Assembly (NCBI GenBank): GCA_024402455.1
Contig: JAKSTS010000009.1
Coordinates: forward strand, 1-30,638
DNA length: 30,638 nucleotides
Origin: Treponemataceae bacterium
GTDB lineage: Bacteria; Spirochaetota; Spirochaetia; Treponematales; Treponemataceae
Direction: 5' to 3'
The notes below the pieces were generated by a model. That model was not told the origin of the DNA. It saw nothing but the letters and a program-made list of their open reading frames with translations, and searched no databases. Of the stretch, positions 1 through 7,417 are shown piece by piece (position 1 is the stretch's first letter; each line of letters begins with the position of its first letter). Position numbers and translations under genes: made by a program.

Positions 1-638
1 CAGAAGGTGTACCTATTTCTGCTATCTTGTTTGGTGGTCGTCGTCCATCAACTGTACCTCTTGTACACCAGGCTCGTAACTGGAACCACGGTGTATTCCT
101 TGGCTCTCTCGTAGGTTCAGAAATCACAGCAGCTTCTACAATCAATGCTGCTGAAGTTGGCAAGATTCGTCGTGACCCATTTGCAATTCTTCCATTCTGT
201 GGTTACAACATGGGTGACTACTTCCAGCACTGGGTAAACGTAGGAAAAGCTGCAAAAGATCAGGATAAACTTCCAAAGATTTTCTATGTTAACTGGTTCC
301 GCAAGGACGAAAACAATGCAGACCTTCCAGGTGGATTCATGTGGCCAGGTTATGGCGACAACTCACGTGTTCTTGCATGGATTTTCGACCGCTGCAACGG
401 CAAAGACAATGCTGTTGAAACACCAATCGGATTTATGCCAAAAGAAGGTGCTATCAACACAGACGGATTGGCTGACTGCTACAAAAAGACATTGCCAGAA
501 ATCCTCAAAGTTGATACAGCTGGCTGGTTGAAAGAAGTTAAGGATATCCGTGAAAACCATTATCCTAAATTTGGAAAACACCTTCCAAAAGAACTTTCTG
601 ACTGTCTCGATGATCTCGAAAAGAGACTTTCTAAATAA
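1..638 (+). CDS. pckG: Phosphoenolpyruvate carboxykinase (GTP), C-terminal part
   Basis: The gene enters from the left edge; the reading frame is open from base 3, so this is a 5'-truncated view of 211 residues plus stop, against about 600 in the family. The visible part starts at PISAILFGGRRP, a segment characteristic of GTP-dependent PEPCK, and runs through HGVFLGSLVGSE and GDYFQHW to a typical lysine-rich C-terminus. The enzyme interconverts oxaloacetate plus GTP with PEP, CO2 and GDP in the cytoplasm. In gut fermenters it often runs towards oxaloacetate for succinate formation; that direction is inferred. A rho-independent terminator follows about 22 bases after the stop. The TTG at 27 is an internal Leu codon, not a start. 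Confidence 0.95.
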   Translation, partial: EGVPISAILFGGRRPSTVPLVHQARNWNHGVFLGSLVGSEITAASTINAAEVGKIRRDPFAILPFCGYNMGDYFQHWVNVGKAAKDQDKLPKIFYVNWFRKDENNADLPGGFMWPGYGDNSRVLAWIFDRCNGKDNAVETPIGFMPKEGAINTDGLADCYKKTLPEILKVDTAGWLKEVKDIRENHYPKFGKHLPKELSDCLDDLEKRLSK

Positions 639-659
639 GCTAGCTTAAAAGCTTGAATT

Positions 660-693
660 AATCCCGTTTGCAACATGCAGACGGGATTTTTTT
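660..693 (+). terminator. Rho-independent terminator of pckG
   Basis: ATCCCGT (661-667) pairs with ACGGGAT (681-687) across a 13-nt loop, and a run of T follows at once. Confidence 0.85.
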
Positions 694-787
694 ATATTCA
701 CAGAAATTAGTTTCAAACAGAAAAGAATGCCAAAAACCCGGATTTTTCTAGCTTAACTGACAATAATACAGATATTTTTTTCTTCGT

Positions 788-827
788 TTGACAAAAGTCA
801 ATTGCAGTAGTAATTTGTAGTAAGAGG
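788..827 (+). promoter_or_regulatory. Promoter and probable autoregulatory operator of the toxin-antitoxin operon
   Basis: A perfect -35 box TTGACA (788-793) lies 17 nt before a weak -10 (TAATTT, 811-816). The -35 sits inside the inverted repeat TTGAC-AAAA-GTCAA (788-801). A direct repeat GTAGTAA occurs at 807-813 and 817-823, one helical turn apart, over the -10 region. Ribbon-helix-helix antitoxins usually bind such short repeats to repress their own operon; operator function is inferred. AAGAGG at 822-827 is the ribosome binding site for the ATG at 836. Confidence 0.55.
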
Positions 828-835
828 TATTAAAC

Positions 836-1096
836 ATGACTACTATTTCTGCAAAAATTGAAAATGATGATAAAAAAATGTTTGAATCAATTCTTTCTTC
901 AATTGGATTGAATGTATCTACTGCAATAACAGCCTTTGTAAAAGCTACAATTAAAAAGAACGTAATAACATTTGAATTAAAAGCAGCAGATGATCCGTAT
1001 ATTTATTCTGAAGAAAATATGAAGTATCTTCGTCAAGGAATTGCACAAATAGAAAACGGTAACGGCAAGGTTCATGAACTTATGGAGAAAATTTAA
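836..1096 (+). CDS. RelB/DinJ-family antitoxin
   Basis: This 86-residue protein begins MTTISAKIENDDKKMFESIL and continues into SSIGLNVSTAITAFVKATIK. That is the RelB/DinJ layout: an N-terminal ribbon-helix-helix DNA-binding and dimerisation unit (about residues 1-48) followed by a charged, probably flexible toxin-binding tail. The start has a good AAGAGG site 8 nt upstream. Its stop codon TAA shares an A with the ATG of the next gene, so the two are translationally coupled, as in type II toxin-antitoxin operons. It should neutralise the toxin and repress the operon together with it. Sub-family assignment (RelB versus DinJ) is not certain. Confidence 0.85.
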   Translation: MTTISAKIENDDKKMFESILSSIGLNVSTAITAFVKATIKKNVITFELKAADDPYIYSEENMKYLRQGIAQIENGNGKVHELMEKI

Positions 1097-1368
1097 TGAT
1101 AAAAGTTTGGGCAGATATCGCATGGGCTGACTATTGTAACTTTTTTGAATTACATCAGCAAAAACTGATAAAAATGATTCATGAACTTATAAAAGACATT
1201 GAACGGAATGGCGAAAATAAAGGATGCGGACAACTAGAACCTTTAAAACATGAACTTTCAGGCTATTGGAGTCGCCGGATTGATTTAGCAAACAGATTAG
1301 TCTATAAAATAGTTGACAACAAACTGTATATAGTACAATGTGGCACTCACTATCATCAAGAAAAATAA
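1096..1368 (+). CDS. YoeB/Txe-family mRNA interferase toxin
   Basis: This 90-residue basic protein has the YoeB/Txe signature: KGCGQLEPLKHELSGYWSRR, then IDLANRLVYKI and a C-terminal CGTHYH. In characterised YoeB proteins the conserved Glu, the Arg of the SRR segment and the C-terminal His/Tyr form the RNA-cleaving site used on ribosome-bound mRNA; all are present here, so the toxin looks intact. It overlaps the antitoxin stop by one base. The following YcxB-like gene starts 20 bases after the toxin stop, so it may be transcribed with the pair. Expected action is growth arrest by mRNA cleavage when the antitoxin is degraded. Confidence 0.88.
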   Translation: MIKVWADIAWADYCNFFELHQQKLIKMIHELIKDIERNGENKGCGQLEPLKHELSGYWSRRIDLANRLVYKIVDNKLYIVQCGTHYHQEK

Positions 1369-1388
1369 CAGCCAAAGCGGAGAAAATT

Positions 1389-1895
1389 ATGGAATATAAA
1401 GTAAAAGTTAATATAACTGAAAAGGATTTTTTAGCATCTATAGCAGAGATTTATCTTCATAAAAAAATTGCAAAAATAATGGTTATTTGTTTATTTTGTA
1501 TGCCCATTTTCGGTTTATTTTCAGGTATTCTATTAAAATCACAAATTTCGGAAATTTTAAATGATACAATACCATATATTATTTTGATAGTTTCTTACAT
1601 ACTACTTTTCCCATTTATATACCGTCGCATATATAACAATGACAAAACACTGTATGATGAGCAAGAACTTTTGATAAGGGGAGATAATATTCTTCAATCT
1701 TTAAAACATGGATATTTCGATTATTCACTTAAAGACTTTCGATATATCATATTCGGAAAAAGAACAATCGTAATATTCATTTCTCTTCAAAAATTTATAA
1801 TCTTGCCGCGCCACTGCTTTTCTTCAAAAGAAGAAGAACAAGCTGTAGAAGCTTTTATAAAAGCGCATTACGTAACGGACAAAAAACAAAAATAA
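1389..1895 (+). CDS. YcxB-like membrane protein
   Basis: The start is placed at the ATG at 1389 because CGGAG at 1378-1382 gives a 6-nt spacing; a longer reading from 1338 would overlap the toxin gene and lacks a site. The 168-residue protein has an N-terminal segment MEYKVKVNITEKDFLAS, two membrane segments at about 29-48 and 60-80, and a soluble C-terminal half ending in IILPRHCFSSKEEEQAVEAF. That tail matches the YcxB-like C-terminal domain pattern (…LPk..f…ee…f…). The function of the family is unknown. The last ten codons are part of the perfect 452-bp direct repeat, and a decayed paralogue lies at 3146-3349. A role as accessory gene of the toxin-antitoxin pair is possible but unsupported. 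Confidence 0.7.
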   Translation: MEYKVKVNITEKDFLASIAEIYLHKKIAKIMVICLFCMPIFGLFSGILLKSQISEILNDTIPYIILIVSYILLFPFIYRRIYNNDKTLYDEQELLIRGDNILQSLKHGYFDYSLKDFRYIIFGKRTIVIFISLQKFIILPRHCFSSKEEEQAVEAFIKAHYVTDKKQK

Positions 1896-2316
1896 TCTGA
1901 GGGTGTCTAAACAGTTCAATACATAGTGTCATTCTGAATTTAGTTCAGAATCTATACGCTATATACAGCATAGATGCCGAACTAAATTCGGCATGACAAT
2001 TCTTTTTAGTCAGCCCCTTAAAATATTCAAATATCGCAAAACATGTCCAGCAAAAAGAGTTTTGAACAACTATAGTTTTTCTTTTCTTTACGTGATATTA
2101 TCGCTTTATGCGAAACGAAAAACAAACAGCCCTGCAGAATGCAGGACACAACCAAAGCCACAGTGCTGAAAAAATTGAAATTTTATATAAAGATCAGTAT
2201 CTTGCAGTAATAAATAAACCGGCCGGGCTTTTATCTGTGCCCTACCCCGGCAGCAAAGCAAAAACAGCACAGTCTGTTCTTGAAGCAATTCTTCGAAAAG
2301 AAGGTGCTGCAAACAC
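1865..2316 (+). repeat. 452-bp perfect direct repeat, copy A
   Basis: Every base of 1865-2316 equals 3319-3770 (offset 1454). The repeat holds the last codons of the YcxB-like gene, the MITE-like element, about 90 bp of spacer and the first 70 codons of the pseudouridine synthase gene. Identity stops sharply at 2316/3770; on the left it fades into the diverged YcxB paralogues. Confidence 0.98.
1897..2017 (+). mobile_element. MITE-like 121-bp repeat, copy 1
   Basis: This non-coding element recurs at 3351-3471 (identical) and 20974-21096 (three mismatches over the 121 shared bases). The left end CTGAGGGTGTCTAAACAG is imperfectly inverted at the right end, seen best in the third copy. Inside are two hairpins: ATTCTGAA/TTCAGAAT (1931-1951) and ATGCCGAA/TTCGGCAT (1974-1994). 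It begins directly after the stop codon of the YcxB-like gene. The mobility assignment rests on structure and copy number only. Confidence 0.7.
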
Positions 2317-2335
2317 TGCGGAGCTTTTTTTATAA
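2108..2335 (+). pseudogene. Truncated 5' copy of the RluA-type pseudouridine synthase gene
   Basis: The first 70 codons are identical to the intact gene at 3562, as part of the 452-bp direct repeat. After the shared GAAN.. segment the frame runs into six unrelated codons and a TAA at 2333-2335. The catalytic HRLDRDTSG motif, which follows immediately in the intact gene, is missing, so this fragment cannot be an enzyme. It was most likely created by the duplication that placed the 2411 gene here. A -10-like TATTAT lies 6 nt before the ATG, as in the intact copy, so it may still be transcribed. Confidence 0.9.
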
Positions 2336-2410
2336 CCATAAGAGGATACGCTGATTGAAAAAGTCATTTTCCACTCATACAATATAAAAAATAAAAATCA
2401 GGGGAAGATT

Positions 2411-3136
2411 ATGAAAAGAAAATTATTAATCATTGTTATTTTTTTAATGATGTGTTCAACAGCATTTTCTAAACCACAAAAACTGAAATTAGAATTAATC
2501 AGAAGCCCAAACAAAATTTTTGATTGTCCTCAATTGAATCCAAATTTTGAATTCGCATCAATGTTCTACCAGGCTGTATGTTTTAATAGAAATTTATTAA
2601 ACCTTGTAGACAACGAAATATTAAAAGCCACCTGCAAATGCATTTATGAAGACATCAGTAACGGTTATGCATGTTTGATGACTGTAAAAAGATTTTCGGG
2701 AAATCAAGATTTAGAAATTAAATTTGAATACTTTAATGACCGCAACGCTTTGCTTATTTTATCTAATTATGATGCACAAAACAAAAAAATTATAACAAAT
2801 AAAAATGACATGGGAAATGCATGGGGATTACTTTATTATATAATAGATGGAACCCTCGTCTATTACGAAGATATCAACAAACCGAAAATATCGGCAAAAG
2901 AAAAACTAAAAGCAAATCTTACTGCACTTAAAGAAAATCCTGTCCCAATTTTATATATTTCTATTACTGAAAATTATTTTGAAATGGGTATGATTGATGA
3001 AGGCATAAAATTTCTAAATGAAAATAAAGATAAAGCAATTGAATTAAATCAACAAATTTCAAAAATAGGAAATATAAAAGATGTAATTTTATGCGTTGAA
3101 GAAGAAGGCAAAGTCTTGAAAGAATTAAATCAATAA
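2411..3136 (+). CDS. Secreted protein of unknown function
   Basis: This 241-residue protein has a clear signal peptide: MKRK, a hydrophobic core LLIIVIFLMMCSTAFS and a likely signal peptidase I cut before KPQKLK. The mature part carries Cys residues in NKIFDCPQ, QAVCFNR, ATCKCIYED and the late ILCVEEE, but no motif I recognise. The C-terminal 60 residues look helical and charged. A GGGGAAG site lies just before the ATG. The gene is the only intact gene in the 1002-bp unique segment between the two copies of the 452-bp direct repeat, so it probably arrived or was rearranged with the duplication. A/T content is higher than in pckG or the synthase. Confidence 0.65.
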   Translation: MKRKLLIIVIFLMMCSTAFSKPQKLKLELIRSPNKIFDCPQLNPNFEFASMFYQAVCFNRNLLNLVDNEILKATCKCIYEDISNGYACLMTVKRFSGNQDLEIKFEYFNDRNALLILSNYDAQNKKIITNKNDMGNAWGLLYYIIDGTLVYYEDINKPKISAKEKLKANLTALKENPVPILYISITENYFEMGMIDEGIKFLNENKDKAIELNQQISKIGNIKDVILCVEEEGKVLKELNQ

Positions 3137-3145
3137 CTATTTTTG

Positions 3146-3349
3146 AAATCTAAATTTATTTGTGGAAGTTATAATTATACAACAGAAGATTTTCATCATG
3201 TTATATTCGGCAAAAAGTTAATCTCAATATTCATTTCAAAGCAAAAGTCAATTCTCTTGCCAAGACATTGATTTGCTTCAAAAGAAGAAGAACAAGAAAT
3301 CGAAGCTTTTATAAAAGAGCATTACGTAACGGACAAAAAACAAAAATAA
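3146..3349 (+). pseudogene. Decayed second copy of the YcxB-like gene (3' part)
   Basis: The frame ending at TAA 3347-3349 reads SYNYTTEDFHHVIFGKK, then SILLPRH, a TGA stop, then FASKEEEQEIEAFIKEHY. It aligns without gaps to the last third of the protein at 1389-1895. The TGA at 3269-3271 sits exactly where the intact copy has a Cys codon (TGC). No start codon or N-terminal membrane part is present; the homology begins about 10 bases after the stop of the secreted-protein gene. I read it as a fragment of a paralogue, not an active gene. Confidence 0.75.
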
Positions 3350-3770
3350 TCTGAGGGTGTCTAAACAGTTCAATACATAGTGTCATTCTGAATTTAGTTC
3401 AGAATCTATACGCTATATACAGCATAGATGCCGAACTAAATTCGGCATGACAATTCTTTTTAGTCAGCCCCTTAAAATATTCAAATATCGCAAAACATGT
3501 CCAGCAAAAAGAGTTTTGAACAACTATAGTTTTTCTTTTCTTTACGTGATATTATCGCTTTATGCGAAACGAAAAACAAACAGCCCTGCAGAATGCAGGA
3601 CACAACCAAAGCCACAGTGCTGAAAAAATTGAAATTTTATATAAAGATCAGTATCTTGCAGTAATAAATAAACCGGCCGGGCTTTTATCTGTGCCCTACC
3701 CCGGCAGCAAAGCAAAAACAGCACAGTCTGTTCTTGAAGCAATTCTTCGAAAAGAAGGTGCTGCAAACAC
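3319..3770 (+). repeat. 452-bp perfect direct repeat, copy B
   Basis: This is the second copy of 1865-2316. It runs into the intact pseudouridine synthase gene, so this copy is in the ancestral position for that gene, whereas copy A ends in a truncated one. Confidence 0.98.
3351..3471 (+). mobile_element. MITE-like 121-bp repeat, copy 2
   Basis: Identical to copy 1 at 1897-2017, because both lie inside the 452-bp duplication. It again starts directly after a YcxB-type stop codon and lies about 90 bp before the pseudouridine synthase start. Confidence 0.7.
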
Positions 3771-4470
3771 GAACCACAAACCTTACGCCGTGCATCGGCT
3801 TGACAGAGATACAAGCGGCGTAATGATGTTTGCCTTAACCGAACAGGCACAAAAAAAGATTATGGACAACTGGCACAAAATGGTCAGCGAACGCCTTTAT
3901 CATGCCATTGCAGAAAAAACTTTCAAAGCAGACCTTGAAGACGAAGGCTTGATTGAAGATGAACTTGCACAGAATGCACATAATGTCGGCTTTGTTCCAA
4001 AAGAAAATACACTCAGCAAAACTGGCAAAGCTTTTAAAACCGTGGCAGCACGCACACATTATAAGATGATAGAAAAAGGTCCGACACACGTTCTGTTTGA
4101 ACTTTCGCTTGATACGGGCAAAAAAAATCAGATTCGTGCACACCTTGCCTTTCACGGTTTTCCACTGGCCGGAGACAAAGAACACCGTGCAAAAACAGAC
4201 CATTTTAAAAGACTTTGCCTTCATGCGCGCACGCTTGAATTTACCCACCCGTTTACAGGTGAAAAACTGAAATTTGAAGTTGCTGAACCAAAAGAATGGC
4301 TCGACTATGTAAAGAAGGGCGATTTTAAGCAGCAAAATCCAGAAAATGCTAACAACAGGCGGAGCAGCAGAAACAATTCAAAAACCCTCGATTTAGGAGA
4401 AAAGCGCCTTTCAAGGAAAGAAGCCGCACATATGAATTTTATAGAAAGAGGCAAACTGCACAGCCGCTAG
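3562..4470 (+). CDS. RluA-family pseudouridine synthase
   Basis: This 302-residue protein starts its catalytic domain at about residue 24 with ILYKDQYLAVINKPAGLLSV and has the family's catalytic motif HRLDRDTSG, whose first Asp is the nucleophile that isomerises uridine in rRNA or tRNA. Later markers are the IRAHLAFHGFPLAGD segment and LCLHARTLEFTHPFTG. No N-terminal S4 domain is present. The basic, Asn/Arg-rich tail beyond residue 260 is unlike typical RluA proteins and may aid RNA binding. The ATG lacks a Shine-Dalgarno site; a TATTAT box lies 6 nt upstream, so a leaderless mRNA is possible. The substrate cannot be told from sequence. A perfect terminator follows. Confidence 0.9.
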   Translation: MRNEKQTALQNAGHNQSHSAEKIEILYKDQYLAVINKPAGLLSVPYPGSKAKTAQSVLEAILRKEGAANTNHKPYAVHRLDRDTSGVMMFALTEQAQKKIMDNWHKMVSERLYHAIAEKTFKADLEDEGLIEDELAQNAHNVGFVPKENTLSKTGKAFKTVAARTHYKMIEKGPTHVLFELSLDTGKKNQIRAHLAFHGFPLAGDKEHRAKTDHFKRLCLHARTLEFTHPFTGEKLKFEVAEPKEWLDYVKKGDFKQQNPENANNRRSSRNNSKTLDLGEKRLSRKEAAHMNFIERGKLHSR

Positions 4471-4485
4471 ATTTTATATTCAGCC

Positions 4486-4524
4486 AAAAACTCACAATTT
4501 CTGCAGTCAAATTGTGAGTTTTTG
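4486..4524. terminator. Bidirectional rho-independent terminator
   Basis: The arms AAAAACTCACAATTT (4486-4500) and AAATTGTGAGTTTTT (4509-4523) are perfectly complementary with an 8-nt loop. T runs on both strands serve the convergent pseudouridine synthase and membrane-protein genes. Confidence 0.9.
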
Positions 4525-4551
4525 TGCAAAAGACTTTAACATCAACCAAAA

Positions 4552-5556
4552 CTAATCACAAATAATATCAGAATCAATTTTTACAGCAATATCATCTTCA
4601 AATACAATAACAAGCTTATACCATGCAAAATCACCAGTAAGAGTACCACCATCTTCTGTATAACGGCTGTAGTTTTTTTCTTGTTCTAAAGGACCACCTA
4701 TTAAAGCCGTTATCTCTTCTCTGGTCATCCCTTCTTTTACTTTAGGTACATTATTAATATTAAAAGTTTTTGAATGGTTCGTATCAATTAAAGGATTCCA
4801 AAAACACAAAGATTCTGTTCCACGAAAAGCAAAAAATATGAAACACACAAAGAAGCAGCATATATACAAAAAATATCTACAGGCAGAGAAAAGTTTTCCT
4901 AATAAATTTTTTCTTGTTAATATAAGAATTAAAACCATAGCAACCGGAAGTTCACAATGGCAGCAGCATAAATAATAATTAAAAAAGGAAATATCTATCG
5001 ACCATGACGAAAATAATTCTTTAATATATTGATGCCATCTGAATTCAGCATATAAATATCCTAAAACAGCAGCAGCAATTATCTGAATAATAAAGATTAT
5101 CAGCATTATAACCAGATTGTCTTTTATAACTGCAAGGATTTCTTTCTTACTCATCTTTTTCTTTTCTCGTATTTTTGAACGATTGCCAAGAACAGCTTTT
5201 CTGAAACTAAATTCAAGTTTAATCTCTTTTTTAACTACTGAAAAAACACAATTCAAAACAATAAAACAGATAAAAGAGAAAGAATAAGAACAAAAGTAAA
5301 TCTCACCGACATTTAAATCATTTTTTATAAAAATAGCAGCAATTACAGCAGGAAAGACTGAAAGCAAACCGATCACAGAGAATCTCATTTTGGCTGTTTT
5401 GATTTGAAAAAGACATATAGCACCACCTAAAAAAAACAGGAAATACAAAACAGAAAATATAATTCTTGAATTTTTTACTAAAAAATAAACTGCAATAGAA
5501 CTTATAAATGATGCTATTAAAGCTATTATTAAATACAAAAAATCAAGCTTTTTCAT
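4552..5556 (-). CDS. Polytopic membrane protein with BamE/SmpA-like C-terminal domain
   Basis: This 334-residue protein has about seven hydrophobic segments (near residues 5-27, 32-51, 58-77, 87-108, 148-170, 192-214, 226-245). A soluble tail follows (about 270-330): VPKVKEGMTREEITALIGGP and later FAWYKLVIVFEDDIAVKI. The pattern 'k.GMt.eEv..liG.P' followed by a two-strand repeat resembles BamE/SmpA-like domains, usually found alone as lipoproteins. Here it is fused to an integral membrane part, so a Bam-complex role should not be assumed. AAGGAG 8 nt upstream supports the start. A Cys-rich stretch YYLCCCHCE occurs at 194-201. The gene probably forms its own unit, as an 85-base gap separates it from the upstream methyltransferase gene. 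Confidence 0.65.
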   Translation of the reverse strand: MKKLDFLYLIIALIASFISSIAVYFLVKNSRIIFSVLYFLFFLGGAICLFQIKTAKMRFSVIGLLSVFPAVIAAIFIKNDLNVGEIYFCSYSFSFICFIVLNCVFSVVKKEIKLEFSFRKAVLGNRSKIREKKKMSKKEILAVIKDNLVIMLIIFIIQIIAAAVLGYLYAEFRWHQYIKELFSSWSIDISFFNYYLCCCHCELPVAMVLILILTRKNLLGKLFSACRYFLYICCFFVCFIFFAFRGTESLCFWNPLIDTNHSKTFNINNVPKVKEGMTREEITALIGGPLEQEKNYSRYTEDGGTLTGDFAWYKLVIVFEDDIAVKIDSDIICD

Positions 5557-5641
5557 ATTCAGCTCCTTACAGCTCTTCTAAAATCCAATAAGCTTTTCTA
5601 GTCCCGTTGTACTGATGCACAAGCATGTATTTTTTTATGCT

Positions 5642-6634
5642 TTATTTAGAAAATTTAAACAGTGCGGCTTTTTTGCCGTTTACAAGCGTATGCAGGTCTT
5701 CTGTAAGTTTAAGCTGTTTTTTTTCTGCTGCCTGCAAAAGTTCCTGTTTGCTTGCAGAAAGAACAATAATTGAGCCATCGTCTTTTAAAACACGCAGAAA
5801 GCTTGAAAACATTTTTTCGTAGAACAATTCGATATTTTCAATCTGCTCATAAAAACCCCACGGGGGGTCGGAAATAATTTTGTCAACAGCCGAATTTTCA
5901 AGATATTCAAGCTTAAATGCATCGCACTTTTGTACACAAATTGATTCTTTTTGCAATAATTTTTTTTCAAGCAGCGCGTCAACAAGTTCCTGCTGAATTT
6001 CGCTTACATAAAGTTTATTGAAGTTAAAACGCTTAGAAATCTGCACAGGAATTGAACCATAGCCGGCAAAAGGCTCTAAAACAGTGTCGTTTTTCTTTAT
6101 GTCAGCAAAACAGCACATCAAATAAGCAATTTCCGGTCTAAGCTCGCCTTTGTTCAGATTTTTTTCTGTAAATTCCCTTTTTGCAATAAGCTGACCACAA
6201 AAAGCAAAATTTTCCCTCCGGATTGAGTACCAGATTTCTGTAGAAGGATTCAATCTGTCCAGTTTCAGCTTTGAATTGCGTAAAACAGTTTCTTCTGCTT
6301 TTAGCGAAATGTTTTTTTCAACTTTTGCAAACTGGTTTTCTTTTTGAAAACGAACCCGAAAAGTGCCTTTATTCAAAAGATAATACTTTTTTTCTGCCGC
6401 GACAGCATTTACAAGAGCAGCAAAATTTGCGTTTTTTCCGCTGAAAGTTTTTAGAACAAAAAAAGTGTTGTTAAAATAAATGATTTTTTCCAAATCTCTT
6501 GAATTCCCTGAAAACTGATAATGAATCAATCCGTCAAAGACATTCAATATTTTTATTCCAGAAACTCTTTTTACTAAATCGCGAGCAACTATATCTTGAA
6601 AACCAGTTATAAAAGATGAAATGTATTCTGCCAT
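5642..6634 (-). CDS. THUMP-type SAM-dependent RNA methyltransferase
   Basis: This 330-residue protein resembles the Trm14/RlmKL-N group. Residues 1-150 resemble a ferredoxin-like plus THUMP RNA-binding region (DGLIHYQFSG, FRVRFQKENQF, YSIRRENFAFCGQLI). The Rossmann methyltransferase core starts near 165: LRPEIAYLMCCFA, the SAM-binding motif LEPFAGYGSIPVQI (186-199) and the catalytic SDPPWG (255-260), as in N2-guanine methyltransferases. The product is therefore probably m2G in tRNA or rRNA; the site is unknown. The ATG is only 3 bases past the dapB stop and has no strong ribosome site, so it is probably translated by coupling to dapB. Confidence 0.8.
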   Translation of the reverse strand: MAEYISSFITGFQDIVARDLVKRVSGIKILNVFDGLIHYQFSGNSRDLEKIIYFNNTFFVLKTFSGKNANFAALVNAVAAEKKYYLLNKGTFRVRFQKENQFAKVEKNISLKAEETVLRNSKLKLDRLNPSTEIWYSIRRENFAFCGQLIAKREFTEKNLNKGELRPEIAYLMCCFADIKKNDTVLEPFAGYGSIPVQISKRFNFNKLYVSEIQQELVDALLEKKLLQKESICVQKCDAFKLEYLENSAVDKIISDPPWGFYEQIENIELFYEKMFSSFLRVLKDDGSIIVLSASKQELLQAAEKKQLKLTEDLHTLVNGKKAALFKFSK

Positions 6635-6637
6635 AGA

Positions 6638-7417
6638 TTAAAACAGGTCGTCCCAGCCGTACAAATTTCCTTTTGCAAGTTTTCCAGCTTTAAGCAGGCT
6701 GTCTAATTTTGCAAGGCAGTTTACAGCACCAACAGCAAAACCTTCGCGGCTGCGTGCTGTGTGTGTAAGTTCAATCGTGTCAGCTGTTCCGTCAAAATAA
6801 ACTTTGTGTGTTCCAGGAACATTTCCGCAGCGTGTTGAACTTACATGCAGCTGATTTGCAGCAGGTCTTTCGTGGAAAGGATCTGTAACAATTTCTGTTT
6901 TTTCTGTATAAGCTTTTTGAACACGGCGTGCAATTTCCAGAGCTGTTCCGCTCGGGCTGTCTGCTTTCTGATTATGGTGCATTTCCCATGTTGCAACATC
7001 ATAATCATCAAAATCTGCCATGATTTTTGCAGCTTCTTCTACAATTTTATAGAACATATTTACACCGATGCTGAAATTTCCAGCAGTCATAATCGTTCCG
7101 CCAACTTCTTTAGCATAACCGGCAATTTCTGCATGTTTATCGTTCCAACCGGTTGTTCCAACAACTAAAGGAAGTCCAAGCGGCAGCAGTGCTTTTATAT
7201 TAGCAAGCACTGTTGAAGGATGTGTAAATTCAATAACACCTTCTGCACCACTCGATTTTACGGCTGCCGCAACAGCTGCCGCATCTCCGGCCGGCACTTT
7301 TACAGAAGCATCTTCTGCAATTACGTCTATTGTAACCACAACCTGATGACCAGCGCGTTTTGCACACTGTTCAATCATGTGTCCCATTTTTCCATAACCA
7401 ACTAATGCAATTTTCAT
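6638..7417 (-). CDS. dapB: 4-hydroxy-tetrahydrodipicolinate reductase
   Basis: DapB reduces 4-hydroxy-tetrahydrodipicolinate with NAD(P)H in the lysine/diaminopimelate pathway. The 259-residue protein has the Rossmann start MKIALVGYGKMGHMI, VVGTTGW at 95-101, and the signature MHHNQKADSPSGTA (146-159), which includes the catalytic His pair and the substrate-binding Lys. A late segment TIELTHTARSREGFAVGAV is also typical. Length is normal. GGAGA lies a few bases before the ATG. It is the first gene of a two-gene unit with the THUMP methyltransferase. Confidence 0.95.
   Translation of the reverse strand: MKIALVGYGKMGHMIEQCAKRAGHQVVVTIDVIAEDASVKVPAGDAAAVAAAVKSSGAEGVIEFTHPSTVLANIKALLPLGLPLVVGTTGWNDKHAEIAGYAKEVGGTIMTAGNFSIGVNMFYKIVEEAAKIMADFDDYDVATWEMHHNQKADSPSGTALEIARRVQKAYTEKTEIVTDPFHERPAANQLHVSSTRCGNVPGTHKVYFDGTADTIELTHTARSREGFAVGAVNCLAKLDSLLKAGKLAKGNLYGWDDLF

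Noticed and set aside
2106..2339. Minus-strand ORFs opposite both copies of the synthase 5' end
   Set aside because: They are antisense shadows duplicated with the repeat and have no ribosome site or recognisable protein pattern.
3269..3271. Selenocysteine reading of the in-frame TGA
   Set aside because: The fragment has no start codon or N-terminal half, so the locus is most simply a pseudogene; kept only as a low-interest note.
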